Made by a program: the position numbers and the translations under genes
The notes under the pieces: generated by a model
The model's database searches: none
The model's input: the letters and a program-made list of their open reading frames with translations, nothing else
What the model was told of the DNA's origin: nothing
Source: Fidelibacterota bacterium UBA2986
GTDB taxonomy: Bacteria > Fidelibacterota > Marinisomatia > Marinisomatales > AB-629-J13
DNA: 64,000 nucleotides
Assembly: GCA_002346675.1 (NCBI GenBank)
Contig: DEAI01000011.1
Coordinates: forward strand, 385,530-449,529
Direction of reading: 5' to 3'
Shown: positions 54,297-63,784 of the stretch, in pieces
Numbering within the stretch: position 1 is the first letter of the stretch
How the letters are laid out: each line of letters begins with the position of its first letter

Positions 54297-56000
54297 TTGA
54301 AAAAAACATTTCAGCTCATCATAAATAAATTATCAGGGGATTGGATATTCTTTCCCTTTTTCATAATATTATTTTTTGTTATTACCAATTTACAGTCCTG
54401 TGCTACAATTAAAGCACCATCTGGAGGGCCAAAGGACACAATCCCACCAGAGCTGATTAGAAGTGAACCACCTCAAGGAGCTACAGGATGGACAGGTGGA
54501 AAAATAAGCCTGTATTTCTCAGAATATATGAGTGAATCTGGCATTGAGAAAGCATTTGCCATTTCACCAAAATTGAAAGAGGATTGGTCACTGGATTTTA
54601 AAGGTGACGTGATTGAAATTGATATTCAGAGTGAACTTGAACCAAACCGAACATATATTGTAACCGTAAATCGTGATCTAAAGGATGAACATGGTGTTCC
54701 AATTGGAAAAGGATTTCAAATAGCCTTCAGTACCGGAAATACAATTTACTCTGGTGAGCTCTCAGGAAAAGTTTTTGATGCTGAAAAAATTTCTGTTCAT
54801 CTCTGGGAGTGGCGTGATGATGTTTATAGAGATTCTGTATATATAGAAAATCCTGAATATATAGCAGATGCAGGAGATGATGGTGAATTTTTGTTTCAGT
54901 TTTTGTCACCGGGGAGATATTGCATTTTAGCTGTAGGCAGGGAAAGTGCAGGAGAACCCCTTGGACCATCTGTTTTAAGGATAGGGGTACCAACGCAAGA
55001 ATCATTTTTTATACAAGAAAAACAACCAATCACTAATGTAATGATTAAAATGAAATTAATTGAACCTCCTCTAAAACTTACCCGTGCAGAGATAGTTGAT
55101 AATCGCTGGGGAAGGTTAATGTTCAACAAATCAGTAAAGGGACTTTCTTTAGATAGATCGATTCAATTTATTCAAAAGGATAGTATCAGACTAGATCCGG
55201 AAATTTTTCAAGATCCACAAAATGAGAATAAATTGGTTTTTCTTTTGGATTCATTAATAAGTGATGTAAAAACTATAATTGAATTAAAACCAATTATAGA
55301 TGAATATAAAGTTGTAATGGATTCGGTACGGGTTAAAACAAAAGTTCCAAGTGAACCAGATACAACTTTTCTAAATATTTTGGAACCTAAAAAAAAGATA
55401 ACAGTTAATCCTGATAGAAATGGCGGACCACCTGTAAATATTATTTTAACCAGACCTATTGAAAGTGCCCGACCAATTTTTAATTATTATTTAATAAAGG
55501 ATAAAACTGATACGATTCCGCTCAGTATCACTCGGGAAAACCCAATGGTTATTAAAGCTTTACCGATAGATGGATGGGAAGATAATTCAAACTATTCGCT
55601 TGCTTTTGAGTCGCTGGATACTCTCCGATATTTATCCCTTGAAGATACGACTTTTACTCTCAATATTATCACCGAAGACAGAATTGGTTATGGAAACCTA
55701 ATAGGAAATATAGCCGAAAAGAATATTCCGAATTTATCTGTAGATGCAATCTCTATTGAAAATTCCTCAGACAGATTCCCCGCAGTTGTAAATTTCCCCT
55801 ACACATTTGAAATAAATACAATACCCTCAAGTAAATACACATTATTCTTCTATAAAGATTCAGATGGAGATCAACAATACAGCTATGGTGAAGTTTTACC
55901 TTTTAAGCCTTCAGAGTGGTTTCATGTTTATCCAGACACAATTGATATTAGAGCAAACTGGGATTTTGAAATGAAAAACATTATCCTAGGAATGGAGTAA
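54297..56000 (+). CDS. Lipoprotein with bacterial Ig-like (Big_5) domain
   Basis: A 567-residue lipoprotein. The frame extends into sfsA, but the TTG at 54297, just after the sfsA stop, gives a proper signal peptide and lipobox (TNLQSC). GGPKDTIPPELIRSEPPQGA opens a Big_5 domain (about residues 40-145); the remainder is beta-rich and includes a carboxypeptidase-regulatory-like stretch (DGEFLFQFLSPGRYCILAVG). This family is widespread in Bacteroidota-like genomes with no clear role. The GMP-transferase gene follows by 3 bases. Confidence 0.78.
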   Translation: MKKTFQLIINKLSGDWIFFPFFIILFFVITNLQSCATIKAPSGGPKDTIPPELIRSEPPQGATGWTGGKISLYFSEYMSESGIEKAFAISPKLKEDWSLDFKGDVIEIDIQSELEPNRTYIVTVNRDLKDEHGVPIGKGFQIAFSTGNTIYSGELSGKVFDAEKISVHLWEWRDDVYRDSVYIENPEYIADAGDDGEFLFQFLSPGRYCILAVGRESAGEPLGPSVLRIGVPTQESFFIQEKQPITNVMIKMKLIEPPLKLTRAEIVDNRWGRLMFNKSVKGLSLDRSIQFIQKDSIRLDPEIFQDPQNENKLVFLLDSLISDVKTIIELKPIIDEYKVVMDSVRVKTKVPSEPDTTFLNILEPKKKITVNPDRNGGPPVNIILTRPIESARPIFNYYLIKDKTDTIPLSITRENPMVIKALPIDGWEDNSNYSLAFESLDTLRYLSLEDTTFTLNIITEDRIGYGNLIGNIAEKNIPNLSVDAISIENSSDRFPAVVNFPYTFEINTIPSSKYTLFFYKDSDGDQQYSYGEVLPFKPSEWFHVYPDTIDIRANWDFEMKNIILGME

Positions 56001-56003
56001 ACA

Positions 56004-57065
56004 ATGTATTGTGTGATTATGGCAGGTGGAAGCGGAACACGGTTTTGGCCTCTCAGCCGTCAGACCAAACCGAAGCAATTACTAAATATTTTAGGTGATG
56101 AGTCCATGTTGCAAATAACTGTCGACCGTCTACGTAAAATTAAATTTGTAGATGATATTTTTATTGTAACACGGTCTGATCTGGTAGATAAAATCAATAA
56201 ATCTGTTAAAGGAATTCCACGAAAAAATATCATTATAGAACCCACCGGTAAAAACACAGCTCCATGTATTGGTCTCTCAGCATTACACCTTAAAATGTTA
56301 AAAAAAGATGCAGTTATGGGAGTCTTTCCAGCAGACCATCTGATTGTAGGGCACAAGAAATTTGAAAAAGCATTGAGAACAGCAAATCGATTGGCTTTGA
56401 AGAATTCATCCATTGCCACAATAGGAGTGAATCCTACATTTCCCTCAACTGCTTATGGATATATTCAATACACGAAAGATGGAGACATGAAAAATAATGA
56501 TGCATTTCATTTAAAAACCTTTGCAGAAAAGCCTCATTTGAATCTGGCTAAGCGCTTTATCAAAAGTGGAGATTTTTTATGGAATTCAGGAATATTTATA
56601 TGGAGGGTGGATATACTTTTAGGTCTGATGAAAGTTCACCTTCCGGATTTGTACAATAATTTAAACAAAATCGAAGATAGATTGAATAATAAGGAAAATT
56701 TTGAGGATTTATGGGAGACCATTGAGCCGGAGTCCATTGATTATGGACTTATGGAAAAGGTAGCTTATGATGCATATGTTGTAAAAGCGGATTTTGAATG
56801 GAATGATTTAGGATCATGGAAAGCTCTTAGCCAAATAATGCCGAAGTCCAGGGGAGATAATGTAATCCGAGGTAATGGAATGGTATTAATTGGGAAGGAA
56901 AATCTTATACATTCCAACGATCATTTTACAGCTGTGGTCGGTCTTGAAAACGTGGTCGTCGTTCATACAGATGATGCAACACTGGTAGTTCATAAAGAAA
57001 AGGTAGAAGAGATAAAAACACTCGTTGAAAAATTGGTTGATTCAGACTATAAGGTTCTGCTGTAA
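56004..57065 (+). CDS. manC: Mannose-1-phosphate guanylyltransferase
   Basis: A 353-residue nucleotidyltransferase making GDP-mannose for surface glycans. IMAGGSGTRFWPLSRQTKPK is the nucleotide loop, FPADHLI the metal-binding aspartate, FAEKPHLNLAKRFI the catalytic lysine segment and FLWNSGIFIWRVD a family hallmark. It lacks the C-terminal isomerase domain, so it is the single-function type. Its stop abuts the next ATG. Confidence 0.9.
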   Translation: MYCVIMAGGSGTRFWPLSRQTKPKQLLNILGDESMLQITVDRLRKIKFVDDIFIVTRSDLVDKINKSVKGIPRKNIIIEPTGKNTAPCIGLSALHLKMLKKDAVMGVFPADHLIVGHKKFEKALRTANRLALKNSSIATIGVNPTFPSTAYGYIQYTKDGDMKNNDAFHLKTFAEKPHLNLAKRFIKSGDFLWNSGIFIWRVDILLGLMKVHLPDLYNNLNKIEDRLNNKENFEDLWETIEPESIDYGLMEKVAYDAYVVKADFEWNDLGSWKALSQIMPKSRGDNVIRGNGMVLIGKENLIHSNDHFTAVVGLENVVVVHTDDATLVVHKEKVEEIKTLVEKLVDSDYKVLL

Positions 57066-57332
57066 ATGAAACATGCTAAATTGATGGAGCATTTCGAATC
57101 TCTTGCAGAAAAGCTGGGTCTAAAAATTGTTAATGGCAAAGGTAACTTCAGCGGTGGAGGATGTATCCTAAGGAAAGATAAAATGATTGTTTTAAATAAA
57201 ATGAAACCTATTGAGCAGAGACTTCGTGTTTTAGCTCAAGAGTTTGCTTTATTAAATTTAGAGGAAGTCTTTGTTGTGCCTGCATTAAGAAAATTCATAG
57301 CTGAGTACACTACATTCAAACATGAAATCTAG
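57066..57332 (+). CDS. Small conserved-looking protein of unknown function
   Basis: An 88-residue soluble protein, likely alpha/beta, with a glycine-rich turn (GKGNFSGGGCILRKDKMIVL) and a helical C-terminal half. I do not recognise a family. It begins at the base after the manC stop, so it is translated with it, and it is followed by a 91-base gap before the EF-G-like gene. Tight coupling argues that it is a real gene. Confidence 0.65.
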   Translation: MKHAKLMEHFESLAEKLGLKIVNGKGNFSGGGCILRKDKMIVLNKMKPIEQRLRVLAQEFALLNLEEVFVVPALRKFIAEYTTFKHEI

Positions 57333-57423
57333 ATAGAGGAAAATCCTTGATTTTGACCGGAATAATAGGATAGAATCCTGTCCGTTTTTTAAACTTAAAA
57401 ATTACCTAAATGAGGAAATCAGA

Positions 57424-59505
57424 GTGAAAGATTATCAAGCAGCAAACATTCGCAACTTTTCAATTGTAGGGCATGGAGGATGCGGAAAAACAATCCTTTC
57501 TGAAGCTATATTAGCCAACGGAAATATTATTAACCGTATTGGATCGGTGGAAGCTGGCAACACAGTATCTGATTATCATCCGGGTGAAAAGTCCAGGCAG
57601 ATTTCCATTCATTCCACCCCACTTTTTGTAGAGTGGGACGATAAAAAATTCAATTTTATAGATGCCCCTGGTTATCTTGACTTTATAGGTGAAGCATTAG
57701 GATCTCTTTCTGTCTCAGATATGGCAATGATCGTGATTCAAGCTGTTTCTGGTATTGAGGTAGGGACAGAGCAGGTGTGGGACCACGCTACAAAATTTGG
57801 TATCCCAAAAATACTAGTTGTAAATGGATTGGACCGGGAACATACAAAATTTGATGAAATTTTATTAGCAACAAAAGAACGCTTTGGTAAAAATGTTTTT
57901 CCTATGCAGTTGCCTGTTAACTCTGGACCTGGTTTTAATCAGGTTCTGGATGTTCTAAGGAAAGAAATAATCACCTATCAGACCGATGGTTCCGGTAAAT
58001 ATTCAGAAGCTCCTGCTGATGGTGATTGGGAAATAAAAGCATCTGAATTGCATGAGGAATTAATTGAGTATGTAGCTGAATCGGATGATAGTCTTTTGGA
58101 AACTTTTTTTGAAAAAGGAGGGTTATCAGAAGAAGAGATGCGAGGGGGCTTCCATTCAGCAGTTCAAAACCAAACATTGATTCCACTTTTTTGCTGTTCA
58201 GCTCAAACAAATGTAGGTGTCCCTAGAATTATGGATTTTATTTCTAAATATGGTTCATCTCCAGAAGATAGGGGGTCTATTGATGTATTGGATGATAGAG
58301 GGAAAGAAGCGGAGATATCTCTTAATGATGCTGAAACAGTTGTGCAAGTATTTAAAACAATCAGTGAGGCTCATGTAGGCGATCTCTCGTTTTTTAGAGT
58401 TTATTCAGGGAAAGTAACTGCTGGTTCAGATTTATATAACTCATCCAAAGGACACAGTGAACGGATTGGACAATTATCTATTCTAAATGGTAAGGAAAGA
58501 ACTAGTGTCCAACAACTAAATGCTGGCGATATGGGCGCAGTGGTAAAACTTAAAAATACACATACGTCAGATACGCTCTGTAGTTCTTCAAAAAAAGTGT
58601 CACTGCCAAAAACACAATATCCGAACCCCAATATTCATGCAGCGGTTGAGTTGCATTCTAAGGGAGATGAAGAAAAACTTGCAATGGGTTTGGCCGCTCT
58701 CCATGAGGAAGATCCTACATTTGTGTATCGTGTAGACAGTGAAGTGAGACAGACTATTATATCTGGACAGGGAGAACTGCATTTAAAAATTGCAATTGAT
58801 CGTTTACAGAGAAGGTTCAATATACAGATAGATCAAATCCCACCCAAAATTCCTTATCGTGAGACAATTCACGGAAAAGGTGAATCTAAATACAGGCATA
58901 AAAAACAATCTGGGGGAGCAGGACAATTTGCAGAAGTTTGGATGCGGATTGAACCCAAATCTCGAGGGGAGGGATTTGAATTTACTGAATCATTGCATGG
59001 TCAAAATGTGGACAGAGTTTTTGTCCCATCTGTAGAAAAAGGAGTGAGATCTGTTTTGGAAGATGGTATCCTTGCGGGGTGTCATGTGGTGGACGTAAAG
59101 GTAGATTTTTATGATGGGAAACAACATCCTGTGGATTCGAAAGATATTGCATTTCAGACAGCAGGTAAGCATGCATTCAAAGAAGCATTTTTAAATTCCA
59201 AACCAGGTCTATTAGAACCTATTTGTAAGGTTCAAGTAAAAATGCCTGAAGAGCATATGGGAGATGTTATGGGTGACATATCCGGAAGAAGGGGCAAGGT
59301 AATGGGAATGGAAACTGACGGAAAGTTTCAGATTGTAAATGCTCAGATTCCTCAAGCAGAACTCTATAATTATGCAAATACAATTCGATCACTTACAGGA
59401 GGAAGAGGCCTTCATACTGAAGAGTTTAGTCATTACGAAAATATGCCAAAAGATTTGGAGAAAAGAGTCAAGGATCAATATAAAAAAAGCAGAGCAGAAG
59501 ATTGA
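57424..59505 (+). CDS. Elongation factor G-like translational GTPase (EF-G paralogue)
   Basis: A 693-residue five-domain EF-G-type GTPase. The P-loop is VGHGGCGKT (residues 15-23), switch II is DAPGYLDF and domain IV carries KQSGGAGQFAEVWMRIEP. Several features differ from the canonical factor: GEKSRQISI replaces ERERGITI at switch I, and the guanine-recognition motif reads NGLD (residues 134-137) instead of NKMD. This matches the EF-G2-type paralogues found beside a normal fusA in several phyla. It starts with GTG. Its role (ribosome rescue, recycling or stress) is undetermined. Confidence 0.85.
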   Translation: MKDYQAANIRNFSIVGHGGCGKTILSEAILANGNIINRIGSVEAGNTVSDYHPGEKSRQISIHSTPLFVEWDDKKFNFIDAPGYLDFIGEALGSLSVSDMAMIVIQAVSGIEVGTEQVWDHATKFGIPKILVVNGLDREHTKFDEILLATKERFGKNVFPMQLPVNSGPGFNQVLDVLRKEIITYQTDGSGKYSEAPADGDWEIKASELHEELIEYVAESDDSLLETFFEKGGLSEEEMRGGFHSAVQNQTLIPLFCCSAQTNVGVPRIMDFISKYGSSPEDRGSIDVLDDRGKEAEISLNDAETVVQVFKTISEAHVGDLSFFRVYSGKVTAGSDLYNSSKGHSERIGQLSILNGKERTSVQQLNAGDMGAVVKLKNTHTSDTLCSSSKKVSLPKTQYPNPNIHAAVELHSKGDEEKLAMGLAALHEEDPTFVYRVDSEVRQTIISGQGELHLKIAIDRLQRRFNIQIDQIPPKIPYRETIHGKGESKYRHKKQSGGAGQFAEVWMRIEPKSRGEGFEFTESLHGQNVDRVFVPSVEKGVRSVLEDGILAGCHVVDVKVDFYDGKQHPVDSKDIAFQTAGKHAFKEAFLNSKPGLLEPICKVQVKMPEEHMGDVMGDISGRRGKVMGMETDGKFQIVNAQIPQAELYNYANTIRSLTGGRGLHTEEFSHYENMPKDLEKRVKDQYKKSRAED

Positions 59506-59615
59506 TATTTAGAAATTTTAGAGCGGGAGAAAGGATTTAAATACAGAATGTGTTTTGAGCTTTCCTATATCTCATTTATTAAGATTAATTTTTCACTTCT
59601 TATTAACCGCTTTAT

Positions 59616-60104
59616 ATGAAAAGAATATGGGCCCCATGGCGTATTGAATATATTCGTAAAAAAGATGAAAAAGGATGTATCTTTTGTGATAAACCCAAGA
59701 TGAATGACCGAAATGAACTTATCTTATCAAGAGGCGAATCAGTTTTTACCCTTATGAATTTATATCCATATACAAACGGGCATCTTTTGGTGTCTCCTTT
59801 CCGGCATATTGATTCCTTTCGTCAATTAGAACAAGCTGAAAAATTGGAAATTTTAGAACAAATTGACAAATCTGTTGATGTGCTTACCAAAATCATGAAC
59901 CCAGACGGATTTAATGTAGGCGCAAATATTGGGAGCTCTGCTGGTGCTGGCATTGAAGACCATATTCATTTCCATGTGGTTCCCCGCTGGAATGGGGATA
60001 CGAACTTTATGCCCGTTCTTGTGCATACAAAGGTAATGGTGGAAGGTTTGGAAGAATCTTGGTCTAAAATGAAACCTTATTTTGACAGGAAAAACAGTGC
60101 TTGA
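59616..60104 (+). CDS. HIT-family nucleotide hydrolase/phosphorylase
   Basis: A 162-residue HIT protein of the Ap4A-phosphorylase-like branch. IWAPWRIEYI at the start and CIFCDKP are typical, and the histidine triad is HIHFHVVPRW near residue 125. It acts on nucleotide polyphosphates or other nucleotidyl conjugates in the cytoplasm. The gene overlaps the following small membrane-protein gene by 8 bases. Confidence 0.88.
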   Translation: MKRIWAPWRIEYIRKKDEKGCIFCDKPKMNDRNELILSRGESVFTLMNLYPYTNGHLLVSPFRHIDSFRQLEQAEKLEILEQIDKSVDVLTKIMNPDGFNVGANIGSSAGAGIEDHIHFHVVPRWNGDTNFMPVLVHTKVMVEGLEESWSKMKPYFDRKNSA

Positions 60105-60312
60105 ATTCTCACGAACTTGGCTCCCTTTTATATATCTTTATGGTGTAGGAGGGATTGTATTTACTGTTGGATTATTTCTTATATTACGCACCAAAGCTCT
60201 TCGACTTAGCTATCTTCGTCATAAAAAATGGTTTTGGTTATTATTATACGGATTTGTATTCTGGTTTAGTCTACATGCGATATTTATAATTTTGGCTGTA
60301 GGAAGCAAGTAA
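60097..60312 (+). CDS. Small two-helix membrane protein, probable symporter partner
   Basis: A 71-residue protein with two membrane helices (WLPFIYLYGVGGIVFTVGLF and FWLLLYGFVFWFSLHAIFII) joined by a basic loop. The GTG at 60097 has AGGA 6 bases upstream and is preferred over a TTG at 60082. Its stop overlaps the ATG of the symporter by 1 base. Some SSS transporters are encoded with a small subunit of this size and topology, so a partner role is likely. I cannot assign a named family. Confidence 0.65.
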   Translation: MLEFSRTWLPFIYLYGVGGIVFTVGLFLILRTKALRLSYLRHKKWFWLLLYGFVFWFSLHAIFIILAVGSK

Positions 60313-62171
60313 TGGACATTGCTGTTGGAACATCACTGGACCGTATCATTATTATTGCTTATTTTGCTTTAGTAATGGGTTTTGGTGCCTATTTTGGTAA
60401 ATACAGTAAAACTACTTCAGATTACTTTTTTGGAGGTAGAAGATTCTCGTGGTGGTTAATTTCTATTTCAATTGTAGCGACAGGTGTTGGGTCACATAGT
60501 TTCTTAAAATATTCTACAAAAGCTTATCAATATGGGTTCTCATCAACGATGACCTATATGAATGATTGGTTTTTTGTTCCGTTGTTTATGTTTGGCTGGT
60601 TGCCAATAATCTATTATATGCGAATCAAATCTATCCCTGAATACTTTGAGAGGCGATTCAATTCAAAAGCTCGCTATCTTGCAACTATTTTGACCCTTAT
60701 TTTCATGATCGGATATATTGCTATTCAGTTTTTGACACTTTCTACAGTGCTCTATAAAATATTTGGTATTCCATTAATGGTGACAGTTATCCTTATCGCA
60801 ATTGCTACAACAATCTATATGCATTTTGGCGGTCAAACTTCGGTTATTTTTACCGATCTCTTTCAAGGATTTATTTTAATATTTGCCGGGATGCTGCTTT
60901 TTTATCTTGGAATACAATTTTTAGGAGATCATACTCCTCATTCTGGGTTACATGCCTTTTGGACGAACTTATCTCCTGTTGAAAAACTACCACTTGCCCA
61001 TTTTAATCATCCCCCAGACTTTAATTTTGTTGGAATCTTTTGGCAGGATGGAATTGCAGGTTCTGTTGGATTCTTATTTTTGAATCAAGGTTTAATTATG
61101 CGATTTATGGCGGTAAGAAGCGTTAATGAAGGTCGAAAAGCTGTGGCATTCAATGCCCTTTGTATCTTACCAATATCTGCATTAGTTGTTTCTAATGCAG
61201 GCTGGATAGGAAGAGCTATTAACAATGCAGTCCCAGGTACGCTTCCAGTAGATATGGCATCCAATGATGTATTTGTTGCTGTAACAAACATTATTTCCTC
61301 TCCGGGTGTTTTTGGTTTTATCATTGCAGCTTTGTGTGCGGCATTAATGTCCACATCCGATACATTAGTAAACGCATCATCTGCAATCATAGTGAATGAT
61401 ATATACAAACCACTATCAAAAAAGAAAAATAGTGATGGTGAACAATTGAAGGTTGCTAGGTGGACATCTCTTGGAGTTAAGGTCATAGCGGTAATTATGG
61501 TTCCCTTTTTTAATACTTTTGATTCTATTTATGAAGCAAACGGCTGGTTTCACGCTACGTTCACTCCCCCATTGGCGGTTGGTGTGTTTCTCGGAATTTT
61601 CTGGAAGAGATTTACAACGCCAGCAATTATAGCAACATTTATTGGCGGGGCATTTTTAATGATATTAGGACAGATTTTCCCTGAGATGGTCAGTCCCTTT
61701 GCTCACGGAATAGAGCTAAGGCCAAACAGAGGTTACTCTTATATTGGAGCACTTTATAACATTGTAGTTTGTGCTGGAGTAGGTATAATTGTAACTCTTT
61801 TTACGAAACCGAATTCAGATAAGAAATTAAAGGGGCTTACTATTTTTGATGTCCTTAAACTTAAGGAAATATATAAAGGTTCAAGGCCCAATGAAGAATT
61901 AGGTAAACCCGTAAATGTTAACTGGGAATTAATGGAAAACGATAATGACATTATTCAATTTTCAACGAATGACATGGAAACAATGAAAGCATATCCCGGT
62001 GATCTTGTATATATTCAAGATGCAAGGTGGTGGCTAGGTGGACTCAGGTCAGTGCATACAGTCTATGGTAATCCTCATAATGAAGATGGAGTGGTTTATA
62101 TTAATTCATCACATTTAGATCATGGTCAGTTTTTGGAAGGATTGCAATTAAAAGCAGAAAAAGAAATGTAG
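60312..62171 (+). CDS. Sodium:solute symporter (SSS family), third copy
   Basis: A 619-residue SSS transporter with about 13-14 helices (YFFGGRRFSWWLISISIVAT in the first; LMSTSDTLVNASSAIIVND in the eighth) and a soluble C-terminal tail of about 110 residues. The helix-one segment VATGVGSHSFLKYSTKAYQY and the tail are unlike the two sugar-block symporters, so the cargo probably differs. It is co-translated with the small membrane protein upstream. Confidence 0.82.
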   Translation: MDIAVGTSLDRIIIIAYFALVMGFGAYFGKYSKTTSDYFFGGRRFSWWLISISIVATGVGSHSFLKYSTKAYQYGFSSTMTYMNDWFFVPLFMFGWLPIIYYMRIKSIPEYFERRFNSKARYLATILTLIFMIGYIAIQFLTLSTVLYKIFGIPLMVTVILIAIATTIYMHFGGQTSVIFTDLFQGFILIFAGMLLFYLGIQFLGDHTPHSGLHAFWTNLSPVEKLPLAHFNHPPDFNFVGIFWQDGIAGSVGFLFLNQGLIMRFMAVRSVNEGRKAVAFNALCILPISALVVSNAGWIGRAINNAVPGTLPVDMASNDVFVAVTNIISSPGVFGFIIAALCAALMSTSDTLVNASSAIIVNDIYKPLSKKKNSDGEQLKVARWTSLGVKVIAVIMVPFFNTFDSIYEANGWFHATFTPPLAVGVFLGIFWKRFTTPAIIATFIGGAFLMILGQIFPEMVSPFAHGIELRPNRGYSYIGALYNIVVCAGVGIIVTLFTKPNSDKKLKGLTIFDVLKLKEIYKGSRPNEELGKPVNVNWELMENDNDIIQFSTNDMETMKAYPGDLVYIQDARWWLGGLRSVHTVYGNPHNEDGVVYINSSHLDHGQFLEGLQLKAEKEM

Positions 62172-62233
62172 CTTTGAGGAGTTTGTAAACTAATCTAAAT
62201 TCACCGCCCTTATTTCTTTGAATATTTTATAAA

Positions 62234-62306
62234 TCCGGAGTAGCTCAGTTGGTAGAGCAGGTGGCTGTTAACCACTTTGTCGGGGGTTCGAGTCCCTCCT
62301 CCGGAG
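62234..62306 (+). tRNA. tRNA-Asn (anticodon GTT)
   Basis: The 73-base cloverleaf closes fully: acceptor TCCGGAG with CTCCGGA, D-arm GCTC/GAGC, anticodon arm GGTGG/CCACT around loop CTGTTAA, a 5-base variable loop and T-arm GGGGG-TTCGAGT-CCCTC. The anticodon is GTT (Asn). CCA is not encoded. Confidence 0.95.
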
Positions 62307-62347
62307 CAAGAAGCTAGGTTTGTAACACAAACCAGTTGGTATATCAA

Positions 62348-62388
62348 GAAACTATGCCCTTGGATGATAACTCCAGGGGCACAGTTTC
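62348..62388. terminator. Strong hairpin terminator between tRNA-Asn and the pirin gene
   Basis: GAAACTATGCCCTTGGA (62348-62364) pairs with TCCAGGGGCACAGTTTC (62372-62388) around a 7-base loop with one mismatch and one G-U pair. T-rich sequence follows on the plus strand (TTTCTTTC counting the stem end). It probably stops tRNA transcription and could also serve the converging pirin gene. Confidence 0.75.
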
Positions 62389-62415
62389 TTTCGCCATTAT
62401 ACCACAAATAAAAAA

Positions 62416-63435
62416 CTAAGAAGGTTTATCAATTTTACCGCTGATTAGTTTAGCAAATTTTCCTTCATATCCCCCATGTACAGGGTCTGAGGTTTTCCAC
62501 TTCCATTCACCAAATCCGGTTTTATTATAGTCATGAAATGCTTCCTCAATTTCAGATCTGGTATTCATCACAAATGGACCGTATTGTACAACAGACTCAT
62601 TAATTGGTTTCCCTTGAAGCATCAAGACTTTTGTATTATTTCCCCTATTTTTCAAGGTTGTGTTTTTTTGGGGATAAAGCTCAATCATTGAGTTTGATCT
62701 AATTGGAATTTCATTAATTTTAATATCACTATTTTTGAAGACATAAATACTCCTATTTATTCCTTCAGTGATTTTGGGAATAGTGAATGAGCCCATACTT
62801 GTTAATCTAATAACCCAGACAGCAAAGTGGTTGCTTGGATCATTGGCCCATGAATTGGGTGGAGGTTTTGGAGATACCACTCCATTAATTTCTCCTGAAA
62901 TCAACTCAACAGCAGAGGTAATTCCATTTTTATCATCAATTTTTATTTTAGGAATTTGTTTATCCCAAAACATTTGAAAATTGGGGTTCACTCTTTTTTT
63001 ATGTGATGGAAGATTTATCCAAATTTGAAAAAAGTCTATAGTATTATTTGCTTTTTGATTGAATAATGGAAACATTTCTGAATGATTGATTCCATCGCCA
63101 GCTGTTAACCATTGTGCATCACCATCGCCGTACCTTGCCGATGCCCCTAATGAATCAGAATGATCGATTACACCTTTATCAACTACCGTTAGAGTTTCAA
63201 AACCTCGATGAGGATGCTTGGGGAAACCGGGGACTGATTCACCATGATACATATTCCATCCTTCTTTGTTTGAGAAATCATTTCCTATATTTCTACCATA
63301 AAGGGATGCATCTGGTGTGAAATCTTTTGTTGCATTAGGGTATATATCATTATGATGGACACAAAACAAGAATGGATCAATTGTTGGCCATGGACCACTT
63401 TCCGGTAGGTCAGTGATTTTTTTTATAGCATTCAT
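62416..63435 (-). CDS. Pirin-family bicupin protein
   Basis: A 339-residue pirin, a metal-binding bicupin; some members have quercetinase activity, others regulate. HPHRGFETLTVV and WLTAGDGINHSEMF supply the N-terminal cupin metal ligands. No signal peptide. It is about 50 residues longer than typical bacterial pirins, mainly through a C-terminal extension (FHDYNKTGFGEWKWKTSDP). It converges on tRNA-Asn across a terminator hairpin. Confidence 0.85.
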   Translation of the reverse strand: MNAIKKITDLPESGPWPTIDPFLFCVHHNDIYPNATKDFTPDASLYGRNIGNDFSNKEGWNMYHGESVPGFPKHPHRGFETLTVVDKGVIDHSDSLGASARYGDGDAQWLTAGDGINHSEMFPLFNQKANNTIDFFQIWINLPSHKKRVNPNFQMFWDKQIPKIKIDDKNGITSAVELISGEINGVVSPKPPPNSWANDPSNHFAVWVIRLTSMGSFTIPKITEGINRSIYVFKNSDIKINEIPIRSNSMIELYPQKNTTLKNRGNNTKVLMLQGKPINESVVQYGPFVMNTRSEIEEAFHDYNKTGFGEWKWKTSDPVHGGYEGKFAKLISGKIDKPS

Positions 63436-63529
63436 AGATTTCCTTTTTTTATTTATAATATTATTATTACCAAATAATACTCCAAAAAGTTATACACCAA
63501 GGGTAAGTAGAAGCTTGATTATTTTTCTT

Positions 63530-63784
63530 CTATTGAAATGTTTTTGCATATAAAATTCTATTTTTTGATTTAAAAATAAATGTACAACCTACTAAAAACA
63601 TGAAATTCTTAAATTGTTTTCTGTAGCCTACCATTTGCCCTTCTTTTAGACCACAGCCACATTCAATATTAATTCCAAGAACCATAGCTTGAAAAATCAA
63701 AATATTAAAAACAATAATAAGAGTACCTATATTCAAACTAACACCAACGAATAATTCAAGCTATGGAAAAATAATGGCTGACAT
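63530..63784 (-). pseudogene. Degraded MauE/DoxX-like membrane protein gene
   Basis: The frame reads MSAIIFP from an ATG at 63784, then TAG (63763-63761), then LELFVGVSLNIG and continues to a conserved-looking IECGCGLKEGQMVGYRK and a final helix. In MauE/DoxX relatives the segment reads like FPWLEL, so the TAG looks like a tryptophan codon (TGG) changed to amber. The usual N-terminal helix pair is absent upstream in any frame I could read. The gene is therefore both interrupted and shortened. Confidence 0.55.

Noticed and set aside
62210..62407. 65-codon open frame on the minus strand
   Set aside because: It runs across tRNA-Asn and its terminator; these are RNA features, not coding sequence.
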